The notes under the pieces: model-generated
What the model was told of the DNA's origin: nothing
Database searches by the model: none
The model's input: the letters and a program-made list of their open reading frames with translations, nothing else
Part shown: positions 46,544-57,381 of the stretch, one piece after another
Layout of the letters: each line of letters begins with the position of its first letter
Position numbering within the stretch: position 1 is the stretch's first letter
Source: Telopea speciosissima
Taxonomy: Eukaryota; Streptophyta; Magnoliopsida; Proteales; Proteaceae
Direction of reading: 5' to 3'
Assembly: GCF_018873765.1 (NCBI RefSeq)
Contig: NC_057922.1
Location: 17,807,563-17,871,562, forward strand
Length of the DNA: 64,000 nt
Position numbers and translations under genes: made by a program

Positions 46544-46626
46544 CCCATTGCTACCGGGAGGTCTTGAGTTCAAGCCTCTTGGTTCACATCCTACATACCC
46601 CCCCCTACCTATCAAAAAAAAAAAAA
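46544..46626 (+). mobile_element. Short SINE with 21-bp TSD, nested in the Mutator element
   Basis: ATCATAGCTGAAACCAAGAAG (46523-46543) and its near-identical copy at 46627-46647 (one difference) flank an 83-bp unit that has a T-arm-like GGTCTTGAGTTCAAGCCTC B box and ends in a long A run. This is a retroposed, probably 5'-truncated tRNA-type SINE. Confidence 0.75.
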
Positions 46627-47081
46627 ATCACAGCTGAAACCAAGAAGCTTCATATATCTCCTCTACATCCCTTGCATGTGATTTCCACTGTCTATACCTC
46701 AAGCACATTTTTTTCCCATTCCAATTGTGTTGTGGGTTATTTCAAATACATGTGGGTAATCTTAATTTTTTTTATTTATAGGTTGGGATTTTATAGGTTT
46801 TTTTGGTTGTGTGTGTTGCCCTGTTTAATTTGCTGGTTTATTAGTAACTAACTAACTACACCACTGCCCAGATAGGGTTCTCTTTTGGCATATGCGATCC
46901 ATCCATATTAACGTATATTTATTTTGTTTTCTTTTTGGAGTCTGATGATTTGCTTGGAATATTTTTCTTTCTCTCTTTTTTTTTTGTCACCTCTTAATGT
47001 GCATACTTTTCTTATGTTGCATTCCTGATCTCTTGTTCTAGCTGTCTTGTTTTCTGACATTATGTTATGTTAATTACACAG

Positions 47082-47180
47082 GAGGATATGAGAACTGATT
47101 ACCTTGTAAGACCTGTTGGTCCTGCTGAAGTTGAGGAAGATGCTACTAATTTTGAGCCAGTCAGTGGAAGCAGATTTTGA
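47082..47180 (+). pseudogene. Gene-like terminal exon inside the Mutator element, unidentified
   Basis: After acceptor TTAATTACACAG, 32 codons are open to a TGA (starting EDMRTDYLVRPVGPAEVEED, ending VSGSRF). An alternative donor (CTT/GTAAGA) lies within it. It is acidic, looks protein-coding in composition and stands in otherwise T-rich DNA. I do not recognise it. It may be a captured host exon or part of the element's own transcript. Confidence 0.35.
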
Positions 47181-48535
47181 TAAATTTGAATTTGGGTTCT
47201 CAACTCTCAGTAGGATGAAAATGAATAGAGAAGAAAGTTAGAATGGGGCTCCATTCCTTTAACTATTTTGGCTTATCTTAGATAATGCCCCAGAACTAGC
47301 AATTGTTTTTTTTTTTTGATTAATAAATGCTTTAGTTGCAACGAAAAGATACTAATTGTAGTTCCTTCAATGGAATCGTTGGAGAGAACAAAATGCTAAA
47401 ATATTCAAGTTGCAATTCATTACATTTTCTTTTCAGTCAAAGGGTCCTAAACCTGATTAGTTCAGGCTCTTCCATTGTTGGTTTGATTGGGACAGTCTAG
47501 TTTTCCTTCTACAATTTCTTTGCTCTACTGTTGTAGCTCTCTTCAAGTCCTGTTGTCTTCATTGAGCTGAACCACCAAAGATAAAAGCTCATGCAAAAGT
47601 AAAAAGCAAGAACCAAAGGGGTCAAATTTTGGATAGAATCACAAATTTCAAAAATTTATCTTTCCAGTATCCATCATAGATCTTTCCAATTTATGCTCAA
47701 TACCAATTAATAATATAAGAGGAAGAATTTTTGTTCCCATCAAAACTTAAGCAAAGAAGCATCATATCTCCAAGCTTTTACAAAGGTTCCACAATAGAAG
47801 CTAAACCATAACGTGATAGATACAGCAAATAACTTGGGATTTTTTTCCCCTCTAAGTTCTTGGAATTTTACCATTTCTGCCCAACTTCCAAGTATTGACT
47901 TATGATGCTTGTCCTTTGATAAATTGGAAACCAACAAACATAAAACATAAATACATTTCAAGCATCCTAAAAAACCACTTGCGTAGTAATAGTATCCTTA
48001 TCCTTCCAAATTGGCATAGTAATAGTATCCTCCCCAACAATAGTCCTTCAAGATTAAGATGAACAAACTAGAAATATTCTCATCGACCAAACTCATATGC
48101 ACCAATAGTCCTTCAAGATTAAGATGAACAACCTAATCATCTGATTTCCAGAAATAGGCCAACATACCTCCATGAAAGCTTGAGTAAGAACATTGAAATT
48201 AAGAAAAATAAAAAAGCACAGAGAAGCTGCCTTGGATAAACTATACTGCTTCTCTTAGTACAAGCATCGCCTTGCCTTGATATTAAGTAACATAAGTCTT
48301 TTACTACTTCAAACTCCCAGAATGAGCAAAAGAGTGAATAACATACTTGAAATAGAAAACCCAAGAAAGAGAAGTCAAAGGAACCCCCTTTTTTTTTTTT
48401 TTAATAAAAGTTTGGATTTTCAGACAAACTAGACAAAAAAGGAACTCAATCCTCACATATCAACCATTTATAAAAGTTTTTACAAGATGAAGTACATATA
48501 ACAGTTCTTCAATTGACTGAATTGGTCTGCCCATA

Positions 48536-48740
48536 TTAAGAATTATGAAACCAGAAAATAAGCTTCAAGCCCCTTGGAGTATTCTTCTTCATAGGACGCT
48601 TGTAATAATTCTCCCCAAGAACCATGTCATCCACATAAGACCAAGTAGGCCCTCTTGGAGTGATCTCTGCCCACAAGAACCTCTTTGAGTATGGGTTCAC
48701 AAGACTTTCAGGGAATTCCTCAACAGTTTCAGAGCAATCC
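48536..48740 (-). pseudogene. Gene-like terminal exon inside the Mutator element, unidentified
   Basis: On the minus strand an acceptor (TTTATTTGCAG) opens a 67-residue frame beginning DCSETVEEFPESLVNPYSKR and continuing FLWAEITPRGPTWSYVDDMV to a stop at 48536. It has balanced, globular composition (Trp, Tyr, Pro, charged residues). The family is not recognised. Captured host exon is the favoured explanation. Confidence 0.4.
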
Positions 48741-48886
48741 CTGCAAATAAACAAAATAAACCACAGTTAATATGATAAGAACAAAATTCTCCAAGACTCA
48801 CATTTAATAGACACTTTATTACCGTGTGTTGTTTTTATATGAGGTGTCTATCAGTGTAAATTTTTTTGGTTAGATGGGGTTATATG

Positions 48887-48923
<37 letters not shown>

Positions 48924-49647
48924 CAAAGGTGGCTTTAATGCAGGGAACTTGGACTGGTCCTAGCTCTTATGGATCCCATTCAAATGGAATGAGAAATGGT
49001 GTTCAGAACCCAAAATAAAACTCAAGTTGTTAAAGAGATATCTTTATGAATATTATTGCACTGGGTTCAGCTCATATAGATCCTCCCCTGTACATTACTA
49101 AAATTCTAACAAGGAAGCACCATCATGAGGAAACAGTGAGGAAGTGTAGTTTGTAAGCACTGAGCAGAGACAGCTGGGTTCAGGTCTGTGTTTATAGTTC
49201 TTGACAATTTGATTCATCATCTTCAATTACTATAATGTTAGGTATTGAAAATGACTCAGAGCTGATAAATCATAAAGAAAGAAAGATAAGGCAGTCCATA
49301 TAAGTAACTTGCCTAAAGCATCCAAACCCTTTTCTTTCTCTAATACGGCCTCGTGAATCTGGCATTTTCGAAGGACGTTTCTAAATGCATGGACATGGAA
49401 GCAGTTAGCAATAGCAAGTCAAACTGAAATTAGTACCGATGATGATGCCAAAATAGACAAGTTTCCAAATCTATTATGTGCTTTTTCACAATGACATAAA
49501 GACCTCCAAACTAGAGAATTGCTGTCCCACTATAAATCAATAATACAATTTCATAATATATACTTGACCACCCACCCTTCACCCCACAATTCCATAACAC
49601 AATTCGTAGTTGGAAACAGAACCAACAGAACTAACCTCTCCTCTCCC

Positions 49648-49917
49648 TCAACACAAAATCTTACCCTCCCAAATATCACGCTTGTCTTCCCTCCGACAAC
49701 CTTGTTTATTACATACATATCTCCTCGAAGTTATTACTGTCTTATCTGTTCTCCGCTTATTTGCAAATTCTTTCCTAACACTAAAATCCAATCTTCCTCC
49801 ATAGCTATTATAAAAATCATATGCCTTCGTCTCTGAATTAAATTGCATGTCGATTTTAGGCTTTTCCTCATCATCTAGACCTATGTTTTTATCCGGTGTA
49901 GCTATTGGATTATCCAT
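49648..49917 (-). pseudogene. FAR1-type DNA-binding domain, truncated
   Basis: The minus strand reads a leader MDNPIATPDKNIGLDDEEKP, then MQFNSETKAYDFYNSYG, GRLDFSVRKEFANKRRTDK and RRYVCNKQGCRREDKRD. This is the start of the FAR1 (WRKY/GCM1-like zinc-binding) domain found in FAR1/FHY3 proteins and in the related Mutator-like transposases (AY-FYN-YA-GF-x-R pattern and the first Cys pair). The frame then stops after EGKILC, before the second Cys and the His-x-His pair, and no MULE transposase or SWIM domain follows. It reads out of the right terminal repeat toward the element interior, as expected for the element's transposase gene. Confidence 0.75.
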
Positions 49918-49998
49918 AACCCACCCGAACAATAGCAAACAAAATTTAAAAAAGAAAAACAAAAACCAACCACACATCTTTATATATTTCAAGAAATA

Positions 49999-51456
49999 AG
50001 AAGGTAGAAGATAAGAATTAAAGAAATAAGAAGGCATTACAGAAAACCACTTGTACGACTCATTGAACATTGTTTTCACCTGTCATTTGAGAAATTGTTC
50101 TTGATATGTAAATAAAATGCTGGTATCCAACTTTAACCTAACAGTCACTCATCTAGCAATTGAGATCAGAATATCAATTCAAGAGCTATTATTGACCCCA
50201 AAAGTGTAAACTTTCTCTATTCTGAAATATGGCTGTTTTCATCACATGTCCCAAGTTGTTGGTCTAAGTAGGCAACCCAATATTTTGGATAACTTCTAAA
50301 ATGTCTCAAATTCCAAGCTTCTCTAGTCATGTTCAAAACTACCCCAGCAATCTATGCAGCATCAGCTTGCCAGCTTTAGTATGAGAATAATAGAAGGCCT
50401 TAAACTGCATAAACAAATAGGATTTCATTTTCTTTTCCAATATCTAGGTGAATTAATCCAAGAACCTTCAATTGGTATGAAAACTGGGATACAGTTCAGG
50501 TTTCACAGTCCAACAACCTTCAATTAAATTATTTCCTAGCCTATAGTCCATCATTCATGAACATATCAGCCTGAATTTACAAATAAAGGAGGTCATGTGT
50601 TCATCCACTTGTGCTCAGTACATAATAGGGAAGAAAGACAACCGATGTTTTATAAGTTCAAACAATTTAAGTGACATAAATGGCTAAACTGGGAAGAGAG
50701 CAAGATAGAGCACCCACAAAAGGTTCATAAATCGATACAAAAATGACAAAAAAATAAAATAAAAACACAAACAAAAACAGATGCAGTGTAAAGAAATCAG
50801 ATCTTCTACCATTTTCCCTTTCTCTGTAAACTGGTTTGGTTCCAAATCGACACAATAATGGCAAAAAAAAAAAAAAACAAAGAAAGTGAGGGGGAGATAT
50901 AGCAGGGATACCTGGCGTGTGGAGAAGACGAGTCATCGTCGCCTCCGACGCCTTGGGGGAGAGGAGTTTGCAAGATGAGGGTCTGCAAAACAAACCCAAA
51001 GTCAGAATGGGTTAGGGTTTTGTTCGTGCAAGGAAGATGAACGAGGAGAGGGAGTTGGGGATTTAGAAATACTCCCATTTACCTCCTGAAATAACAGGGC
51101 AGAGACCTTCGTTCGTGAGAGGAAGATGAATGCCTAGAGTTATGGCAGAGAGTTAGGGATTTAGAAAGAGAAACCACGAGAAAGGTGAACGCCGGCAAGA
51201 GGATGCAATTTACGGTGAGTCTGGTCAGGTCGTCGTCATCGTGTGAGAGAGGAGCACCACCGTGGAGCACAAGTTCAGTTCGTTGTTGAGAGAGCAGAGA
51301 CGAAGAGAGAATAGAGGGAAACTTTCGATTGAGCCAAAAGAAAGATAAATTACAATTTTAATTTAGACTGTCAGATCATTTAACGCCACGTGTCTTCATC
51401 TTAGGTGTATAATCGAAATGTAATTGAGAGGTTGTAATTGAGATGATAAAAATCCG
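49999..51456 (-). repeat. Right terminal inverted repeat arm
   Basis: Inverted copy of 44511-45850. Its outer end lies about 640 bp upstream of the response-regulator start codon. It includes an extra segment near 50880-50995 absent from the left arm. Confidence 0.8.
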
Positions 51457-51895
51457 ATATTGCTGTCTTTCATCAAATGGCCATAGGAAGCAAATCCTTA
51501 TAGATAGGGAATCAAATAAAATTGTCCCTTCTTTGCACCACCCCACCTGCTCAAGATATGGTAAAGAGCATATGATTTCACACCAGAGAAAAGGAGCAGA
51601 GCTGACATCACAGGATCCCTTGTGGGATTTTTGTGGGACCCGGCAACACCTCCCACAAGACCCCAACCTTTGATTTCAGTCCAAAACACTTAAAATTTTT
51701 CTGTTGTAAAAATTGTAATAAAAACTAAAAAACCCAACAAAGCCATCACAGCATTGGTTGAGGAAAAGGTTGAAAATGAAGAATTAAAAAAAAATCATTT
51801 ATTATAATTATTTCTTGTTTTGAGGAAAGGAAAATATAAAGAAAAGATAGTCCTTGCTTGGTCACTAATTCAAAAATCAAGTTGAAAAATTCGTG

Positions 51896-51923
51896 AGATT
51901 GGGGATGAAATCTGATCGGATCT
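51896..51923 (+). promoter_or_regulatory. Cluster of type-B response-regulator core sites
   Basis: AGATT (51896), AATCT (51909, inverse of AGATT) and GGATC (51918) fall within 28 bp, about 170 bp upstream of the response-regulator start. Type-B ARRs bind (A/G)GAT(T/C), and type-A response-regulator genes are their known cytokinin-induced targets. The motif is short, so chance is possible. A TATAAA lies at about 51835-51840, which would put these sites in the leader if it were the true TATA box. Confidence 0.3.
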
Positions 51924-52093
51924 TGCTTTCTAAGCTGTGGATTTTTTGTGGGTAGTATTTCAACACAAATAGGTTCTTCACTTCTGTCCTAAAACACACC
52001 CCACAGATACTCAATCAAGCCTATTTTCTTCCTCTTCACCTTATTCTGCCTTCTTCGTTTACTCTCTATTATTTGGATCTCTTTATCAGTGAG

Positions 52094-53131
52094 ATGGGCA
52101 TGGCAGCAGAAGCTCAGTTTCATGTCTTAGCAGTTGATGATAGCATCATAGACAGAAAACTGATTGAGAGGCTCCTGAAGAACTCATCTTATCATGGTAT
52201 GTATTTGAAAATCCGGAGAATAGATAAAAGAGGAAACAAAGGACTTCATTTCAGAGTTCTTCCCTACTGAATTCATTGGATTTTGACAGTTTTTTATTCT
52301 GGGTTTTATGAATTTGGGCAGTTACTACAGTGGATTCGGGGAGCAAAGCTTTAGAGTTTCTGGGTTTACATGAGGATAACCAGAGAAACTCAAACCCACC
52401 TTCTGTTATTTCACATAATCAGGTTTAAATTTGTCTCAAAGCTTCTGAAAGCCTTGTTCTTTTCCCCCTCATTGGGTCTTGATGATTGATGTTTGAATAT
52501 TTTGTTTTACAGGAAATGGAAATAAATCTCATCATAACAGACTACTGTATGCCTGGAATGACAGGCTATGATTTGCTCAAAAGAATCAAGGTATGTGTTG
52601 TTTGCATTCTGTTTTTTTACCATCAGATCTACGAACCTTTCTGACCTCATAATTCTTCTTCAGAGAAACTCAATAGATTTTCTATGGTTTTGTTCTACAG
52701 GAATCTTCATCCTTGAAAAACATTCCAGTTGTCATCATGTCCTCTGAGAATGTACCATCTAGGATTAGCAGGTAAAAAACAACTCAAGCTTGTCTCTTCA
52801 GCACTTCTAATTTGAGTTCAAAAGCATAAAATTTTAAAAGGGAAATACCAATAGAATTTGAAGAAGATTTCTAAACTGCAATTATATGTTCTGGGTATTG
52901 ATCAGATGCTTAGAAGATGGAGCAGAGGAATTCTTTCTTAAACCAGTACAGTTATCAGATATGAAAAAGCTTCGACCCCATCTTCTTAAGGGGAAGTTTA
53001 TGGAGCGACAACACCATAAACAATCACAACAACAACCCAACAACAAGAGAAAGGCCATGGAAGAAGGCCTCTCAGGTGGCCTTTCACCTGAAAGAACCAG
53101 GCCAAGATACACTAAGTGTAGTGAGACATAG
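52094..53131 (+). CDS. ARR9: Type-A cytokinin response regulator (ARR8/ARR9 type)
   Basis: Five exons: 52094-52196, 52322-52422, 52513-52590, 52701-52771 and 52906-53131, all with GT-AG introns and consistent phases, coding 192 residues. It starts [17 protein letters not shown]. The receiver domain has the acidic pair D15-D16, phospho-acceptor D78 ([13 protein letters not shown]), the conserved Ser/Thr region [10 protein letters not shown] near 107-116 and K130 (FFLKPV). A short Gln/Lys-rich tail without a DNA-binding domain makes it type A: it accepts phosphate from histidine-phosphotransfer proteins and dampens cytokinin signalling. The start and the [11 protein letters not shown] block are closest to Arabidopsis ARR8/ARR9; I cannot choose between them, so the symbol is by similarity. 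The gene appears intact. Confidence 0.93.
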
Positions 53132-53609
53132 AGAGGGATACCTGACAATTTTGTTCTCTTTTTATTAATGGGATACTTGTATACATTTTACACGCCAAAT
53201 TTTGGCCAAAATTCCAACAATTTAGTCTTTTGCTGACCCAAATGGTTCTCCTTCCCCAACCCAAAGCATTTGGACTTGATTGCCATTGTTTTTATATGTA
53301 AAATATGAGAAGAAATACGTATTTAAAAAAAAAGGCAAAATGTTCCCTGTAATTCAAGGATGCTTTTGAGCTTTTCCCCTTGAATGTAGGCGACTAGGGG
53401 TTGTTGAAGATGATAATGCAACTTACTTTCTCCAACGTTCTATACTGAGTGGTCAACGGTGCTATAAGTTTTCTGAAGTAATAAAAGCATGGGAAAGTCT
53501 CTTTCACATATTGGGATCCCTCACTCTTGACATAGAGATCCTACACTTCACATGGATCACCTCAACTTGTTTATTCATTTTTAAGAGAGAAAATTTGAAT
53601 ATAACATTT

Positions 53610-53781
53610 GGATCTGTGTTCTAGGGGGAGTGTGGGCTGTGCGTGTGCTTGGCCAATGAGAGCACTCGTGTTGGCATCATGGGGATGGGCATGCGATTTT
53701 CGTCTTTCATGGGAGTGAGGCGGGCATTTTGCCCCCTCTATGTGTGGGTGCGGGTAGTACCCCCCAGAGAACTTTTATCCC
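53610..53781. mobile_element. Mutator-type MITE with 8-bp matching flanks
   Basis: TAACATTT lies at 53602-53609 and 53782-53789. The ends GGATCTGTGTTCTAGGGGG and the reverse complement of the right end GGGATAAAAGTTCTCTGGGG pair imperfectly. Interior GGGAGTGAGGCGGGCATTTTG wording is shared in style with the other GC-rich fold-backs. An ORF across it is incidental. Confidence 0.6.
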
Positions 53782-54339
53782 TAACATTTAATGTGAGAGG
53801 GCAAAAGATACCCCATGGCTCAGAGAACCCTTGTCCTAAAATATATTCTGAACAAATATTTGCATTTGATATATGCAAGAAGTTGGGGAAAATGTGTAAT
53901 AAAGTTTTCTAATTTGTTTTTTTTTTAAATTATAAACTGCTAATTTGTTTGCTTCTATTACATAAGGGATTCTCTTATTGATACTTCATGAGGTCCTAAA
54001 TAATTTGTAATTTTTATTTTTTATTTATTTAGGTTTTTTTTTCAATGAAGATAAATTCGGACATTTCACATGTATATTCGTAAAATTATGCAAGACAATG
54101 ACACCTTTTGTAATGACATAATGATAAAGTCACTTTCAAAATATTTTTGAAAATTTTATTTTACCCCATTTAAAAAACTTTTAGGAACAATGCAAACGAC
54201 AATCAAAAGATTGTGTCAATATCTAAATACATCGGGAGAGGTGTCATTTAGACAGTCCAATTATATGAAAAAACACCCACACGTATAAGCAATTTTCCTG
54301 GTTGGCAATTGTTACTAATTGCCACTACAAATAAATTTT

Positions 54340-55872
54340 GGGTTTTTTACAATTATCATCTCAAAAATTTTATTATTTACTATTATCCCCCCAAAATTTT
54401 TAAACAACTGTTACCCCCATTTTACAAACTAATTACTAAATGGAGCCCACCGTTACAGACCCATAACGGTGGGGGTTAGTAGTGATACAAAACCGTTGTC
54501 ACGGATTTTTTAGGACGAAAATACCCTTGGTCAAAAGTGAAATAAACCCCTTGATTTTCACCTTCGTCTCAGCCCTCTTCACTTCATCCTCTTCACTTCA
54601 TCCTCACTTCATCCTCTTCACTTCACCTGTTGCAGCAAATCGGAGGAAGAAGAAGAACTTCGTCTCAGCCCTCCTCTTCTCCCAAACCAAGCTCGAACCC
54701 TAAATGCCTTTGCAAGCTTGCATCAGTTGGAGAGTGGAGACTCGCAAGACTCGCCGCTGCAAGCCTGCATCCGTTGCCGAAAGGGATCAAATCCACAGGT
54801 AATAAATAAATAATAAATAATGGGTACAAAGGCCATATATGGCTAAATAGGGTTTCAGTGAAACCTTTTCACACGATTTTCTCCATTCTCCGTGACTCTT
54901 CTTCTCCACTCTCCCAACGCCCAAATCCCAAACCTGATTTTCAGTCCCTGTGACTCCATTCTCCCAACTCCAAAATCCCAAACTTGATTTCCAGTCACCG
55001 TGACTTGCAATGCCCTATTGTTCTAAATAAAACTTCAAATATGGTAGAGGATTGAAGGTTTAGATATGGTGTAAACCCTTGATGATCGATCTTCACAAGC
55101 AGGTCTGTTTTATTTCGGAAGTAACGTAGTAATTGCAGACGAGAATCACGAGATCTGCAACCTGGAACTTTGAGAATCGATAATCAGGTTTGCTCTTCTA
55201 TTCTATCATGGCTTGTTCATTTCTCCTTCCCTTTAGAAGTGTGGGAGCAGAGGAATATCTACATGCGGACTGTGGGTTGTGTAGTACAGTAGGTCTTCAA
55301 AGAAGTAGAAGAAAAAAAAATCAAAAGGGATGTAAAAGAGATTCATTACTTTGTCGGACATTTCACAGATCTCCATTAATGTTGATATGAACATGAGATA
55401 CCCTCTTTGATCAAGCTCTGTTACTATAAAAATCTGAACTACCCATTCAATAAGAATCATAAAAAACCCAAGTTAATAGATCGATCCAGAAAAGAAAAAA
55501 ATAGCAAACCTAGAGAAGATGGTTCCACAATCACATTTGTACTCCTTTGTACCACAAGTCTGTGAATGAGCCTTCCAATCAACTGAGAAGGGAGAAGACA
55601 TACTGCAATCCAATACCTTTAGATGGAGAGTGGAGACTCGTCAAACTCGCCGCTGCAAGTCTGCAACCGTTGCCGGAAGGGATAAAATCCACAGGTTTAT
55701 TTCACTTTTGATCAAGGGTATTTACGTCCTAAAAAATCTGTGACAACGGTTTTGTATTACTACTAACCCCACCATTACGGGTTTGTAACGGTGGGGTCCA
55801 TTTAGTAATTAGTTTGCAACATGGGGGTAACAGTTGTTTGAAAATTTTTGGGATGGTAATTGTAAAAAACCC
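54340..55872. mobile_element. Non-autonomous Mutator-like element, 1.53 kb, perfect 9-bp TSD
   Basis: ATAAATTTT flanks it exactly (54331-54339 and 55873-55881). The terminal inverted repeats start GGGTTTTTTACAATTA on both sides and match for about 200 bp through AACAACTGTTACCCCCAT, CTAATTACTAAATGGA, CAAAACCGTTGTCAC and ATTTTTTAGGACG. Further in, CTCGCCGCTGCAAG-type segments (54733-54799 and 55625-55697) are also inverted copies. No transposase or long ORF is present between them. Pyrimidine-rich leader-like text follows the left arm. Confidence 0.92.
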
Positions 55873-55881
55873 ATAAATTTT

Positions 55882-56904
55882 TTTGTCAAAAATGCTAAAG
55901 TTACATATTGTATTGATCGCATTTCATAAACATATTTTTTGTCATAAATGATACCTCTATAGGTGTACTAGCATTTTTGGCCAAAAAAAATAAAAATTGC
56001 AGTGGTGATCGAACCCTCAGTGATCTCCTCCCTAGCCCTGGGCTCAGCCATCAGGTTGGGAGAGTCTTAGGAGAGGGGTAAAATGTTGTTCGGAGTCACC
56101 ACCTAGACAAGGGTTTAGGACCCGTAAATGTCTCCCCCTTTCGAAGAAAAGAATTGATTCTAACAGATAAGACAAAAGTCCAGATCTCTGGGTAAATTCA
56201 AAGTTATATACTGGGAACCTAGTACGCCCAGCCGAAGGCTGGTTTCCTTCTATTTAAACCATTCGTAAGCTTAGTAGTTCTACTAACTAGTCTTGTACAC
56301 TAGCATGTATGATAATAAAGCATCATGTACAATAAAACAATAAATCTAATCCTAATCTAAGTTGTTGGATTGAAAAATAGATAAAGCATGTGCGAAAGTA
56401 TGTACAAATAACATAAAAAAAGAAATGGAAAACAATATAAACATGGGAGAGGAGGACCAAATTTGAACATCACTTCATCAAGCTACCGATGTGTGTGTGT
56501 GTGTGGAGACCGAACTTGAGCATCACTTAGTCAAGTTATCTATGTACCCTAAATAGTGATCAAGTATTGTAGCTTGAATGTATATTCTTAGCAAATGGAG
56601 TCCAATGATGCTGATTGGATATTAGTCGAACTTCCAAAGAATATATTAGCTCTTGAGGGCCAAAATTGGCCAAGAATCGACTAGAAATTTGACGAGAATA
56701 AAGATCAAAACCACCTATTTAAGTCGAGAGAAATCTACCCAAAAAAAGCAAGTCAAGAGAAGTCCAATATAACTAACTGGGTGTCAATCAAATTCCCATA
56801 AAAAGATTATATTGAAGGGTATACTTGTCCTCCACCTCACCCCTTTGGGAAAAGAGAGGGAAATCAAATTAGAGTCCCCATCTAAGGGTGAGAAGAGAGG
56901 AATT
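55882..56904. other. Non-coding stretch
   Basis: No gene. AT-rich sequence with a short GT run at 56492-56503 and a locally repeated GAACNTNACTTCATCAAGNTA-like phrase (56464 and 56514). Confidence 0.4.
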
Positions 56905-57195
56905 CTAGAGGGATTCAATTTGGAGGCCTAACAACCCTGCTGCCCAAATACATTTGGTGAAAGGGCATGAAAGAAATAGGTGCCAAGGAGTTTCTGGGTT
57001 TTGGTACAAGAAGGGTTCACGGGGGGATAAATTATTAAGAATGGAATGGATTGAGATACCATCATTAAGGAGTTTCCAACAAAACATGTGGAACTTTGGG
57101 TGAAGTTTAACTTTCCAAAAGAAACTTCCAGAATTTGGAAATAGCTCCATCAATGGAATGGGTTGTGATCTTGTTATCTTATTAAACAAATCCAT
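56905..57195 (-). pseudogene. LINE reverse-transcriptase zinc-binding domain remnant
   Basis: The minus-strand frame includes FWKVKLHPKFHMFCWKLLND, then NLSPREPFLYQNPETPWHLF and SCPFTKCIW, which is the zf-RVT domain (W-K...P-K...F-x-W-x3...E...HLF-x-C-x4-W) found at the C-terminus of plant non-LTR retrotransposon reverse transcriptases. The Cys of the first half is replaced and the reverse transcriptase itself is absent. A Mutator-type MITE interrupts the region just upstream. Confidence 0.65.
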
Positions 57196-57203
57196 CTCTC
57201 AAC

Positions 57204-57381
57204 GGATCTTTATCACCTCCAGTTTGCTGACCGGCCCAGTTCCCTAGTTCCTCTAACAAAGGGGGGCTGAAATGACCTCTCTACCCATGCCCAAACACCC
57301 TGCCCGGGTGGGGTCCACCATCCCCCTATTAGAGGAACTGGGGGACTGGGCCGGTCAGCAAACCGGAGGTGATAATTTTCC
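57204..57381. mobile_element. Mutator-type MITE with perfect 9-bp TSD
   Basis: TCTCTCAAC occurs at 57195-57203 and 57382-57390. The arms pair almost perfectly: CACCTCCAGTTTGCTGACCG at the left against CACCTCCGGTTTGCTGACCG from the right, continuing to GGCCCAGTTCC. The outermost bases are GGATCTTTAT and GGAAAATTAT. Same family as 25846-25992. It is inserted into or beside the LINE remnant. Confidence 0.92.

Larger units (their letters stand above)
44511..51456. mobile_element. Large Mutator-like element with ~1.4-kb inverted repeats
   Basis: The left arm (44511 to about 45850) and the right arm (about 49999 to 51456) are inverted copies, starting GGATTTTTATNNTCTCAATT at both outer ends and continuing through ACACCTAAGATGAAGA to the interior CTTCTTATTTCTTTAATTCT. 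Between them are a truncated FAR1-type domain, two gene-like exons and a SINE. Long inverted repeats plus a FAR1-type sequence fit a Mutator-like element of the FAR1/Jittery group. I do not see a 9-bp duplication: the immediate flanks GGGTAGGTA and GATATTGCT differ, so the ends may have changed after insertion. There is no intact transposase, so the copy is non-autonomous. Confidence 0.7.

Noticed and set aside
44496-51470. A 9-bp target duplication around the large Mutator-like element
   Set aside because: Flanking nonamers do not match at any plausible boundary I tried, so I do not claim one.
52073-52093. Earlier start for the response regulator
   Set aside because: The codon there is TTG; the ATG at 52094 gives the family-typical MGMAAE start.
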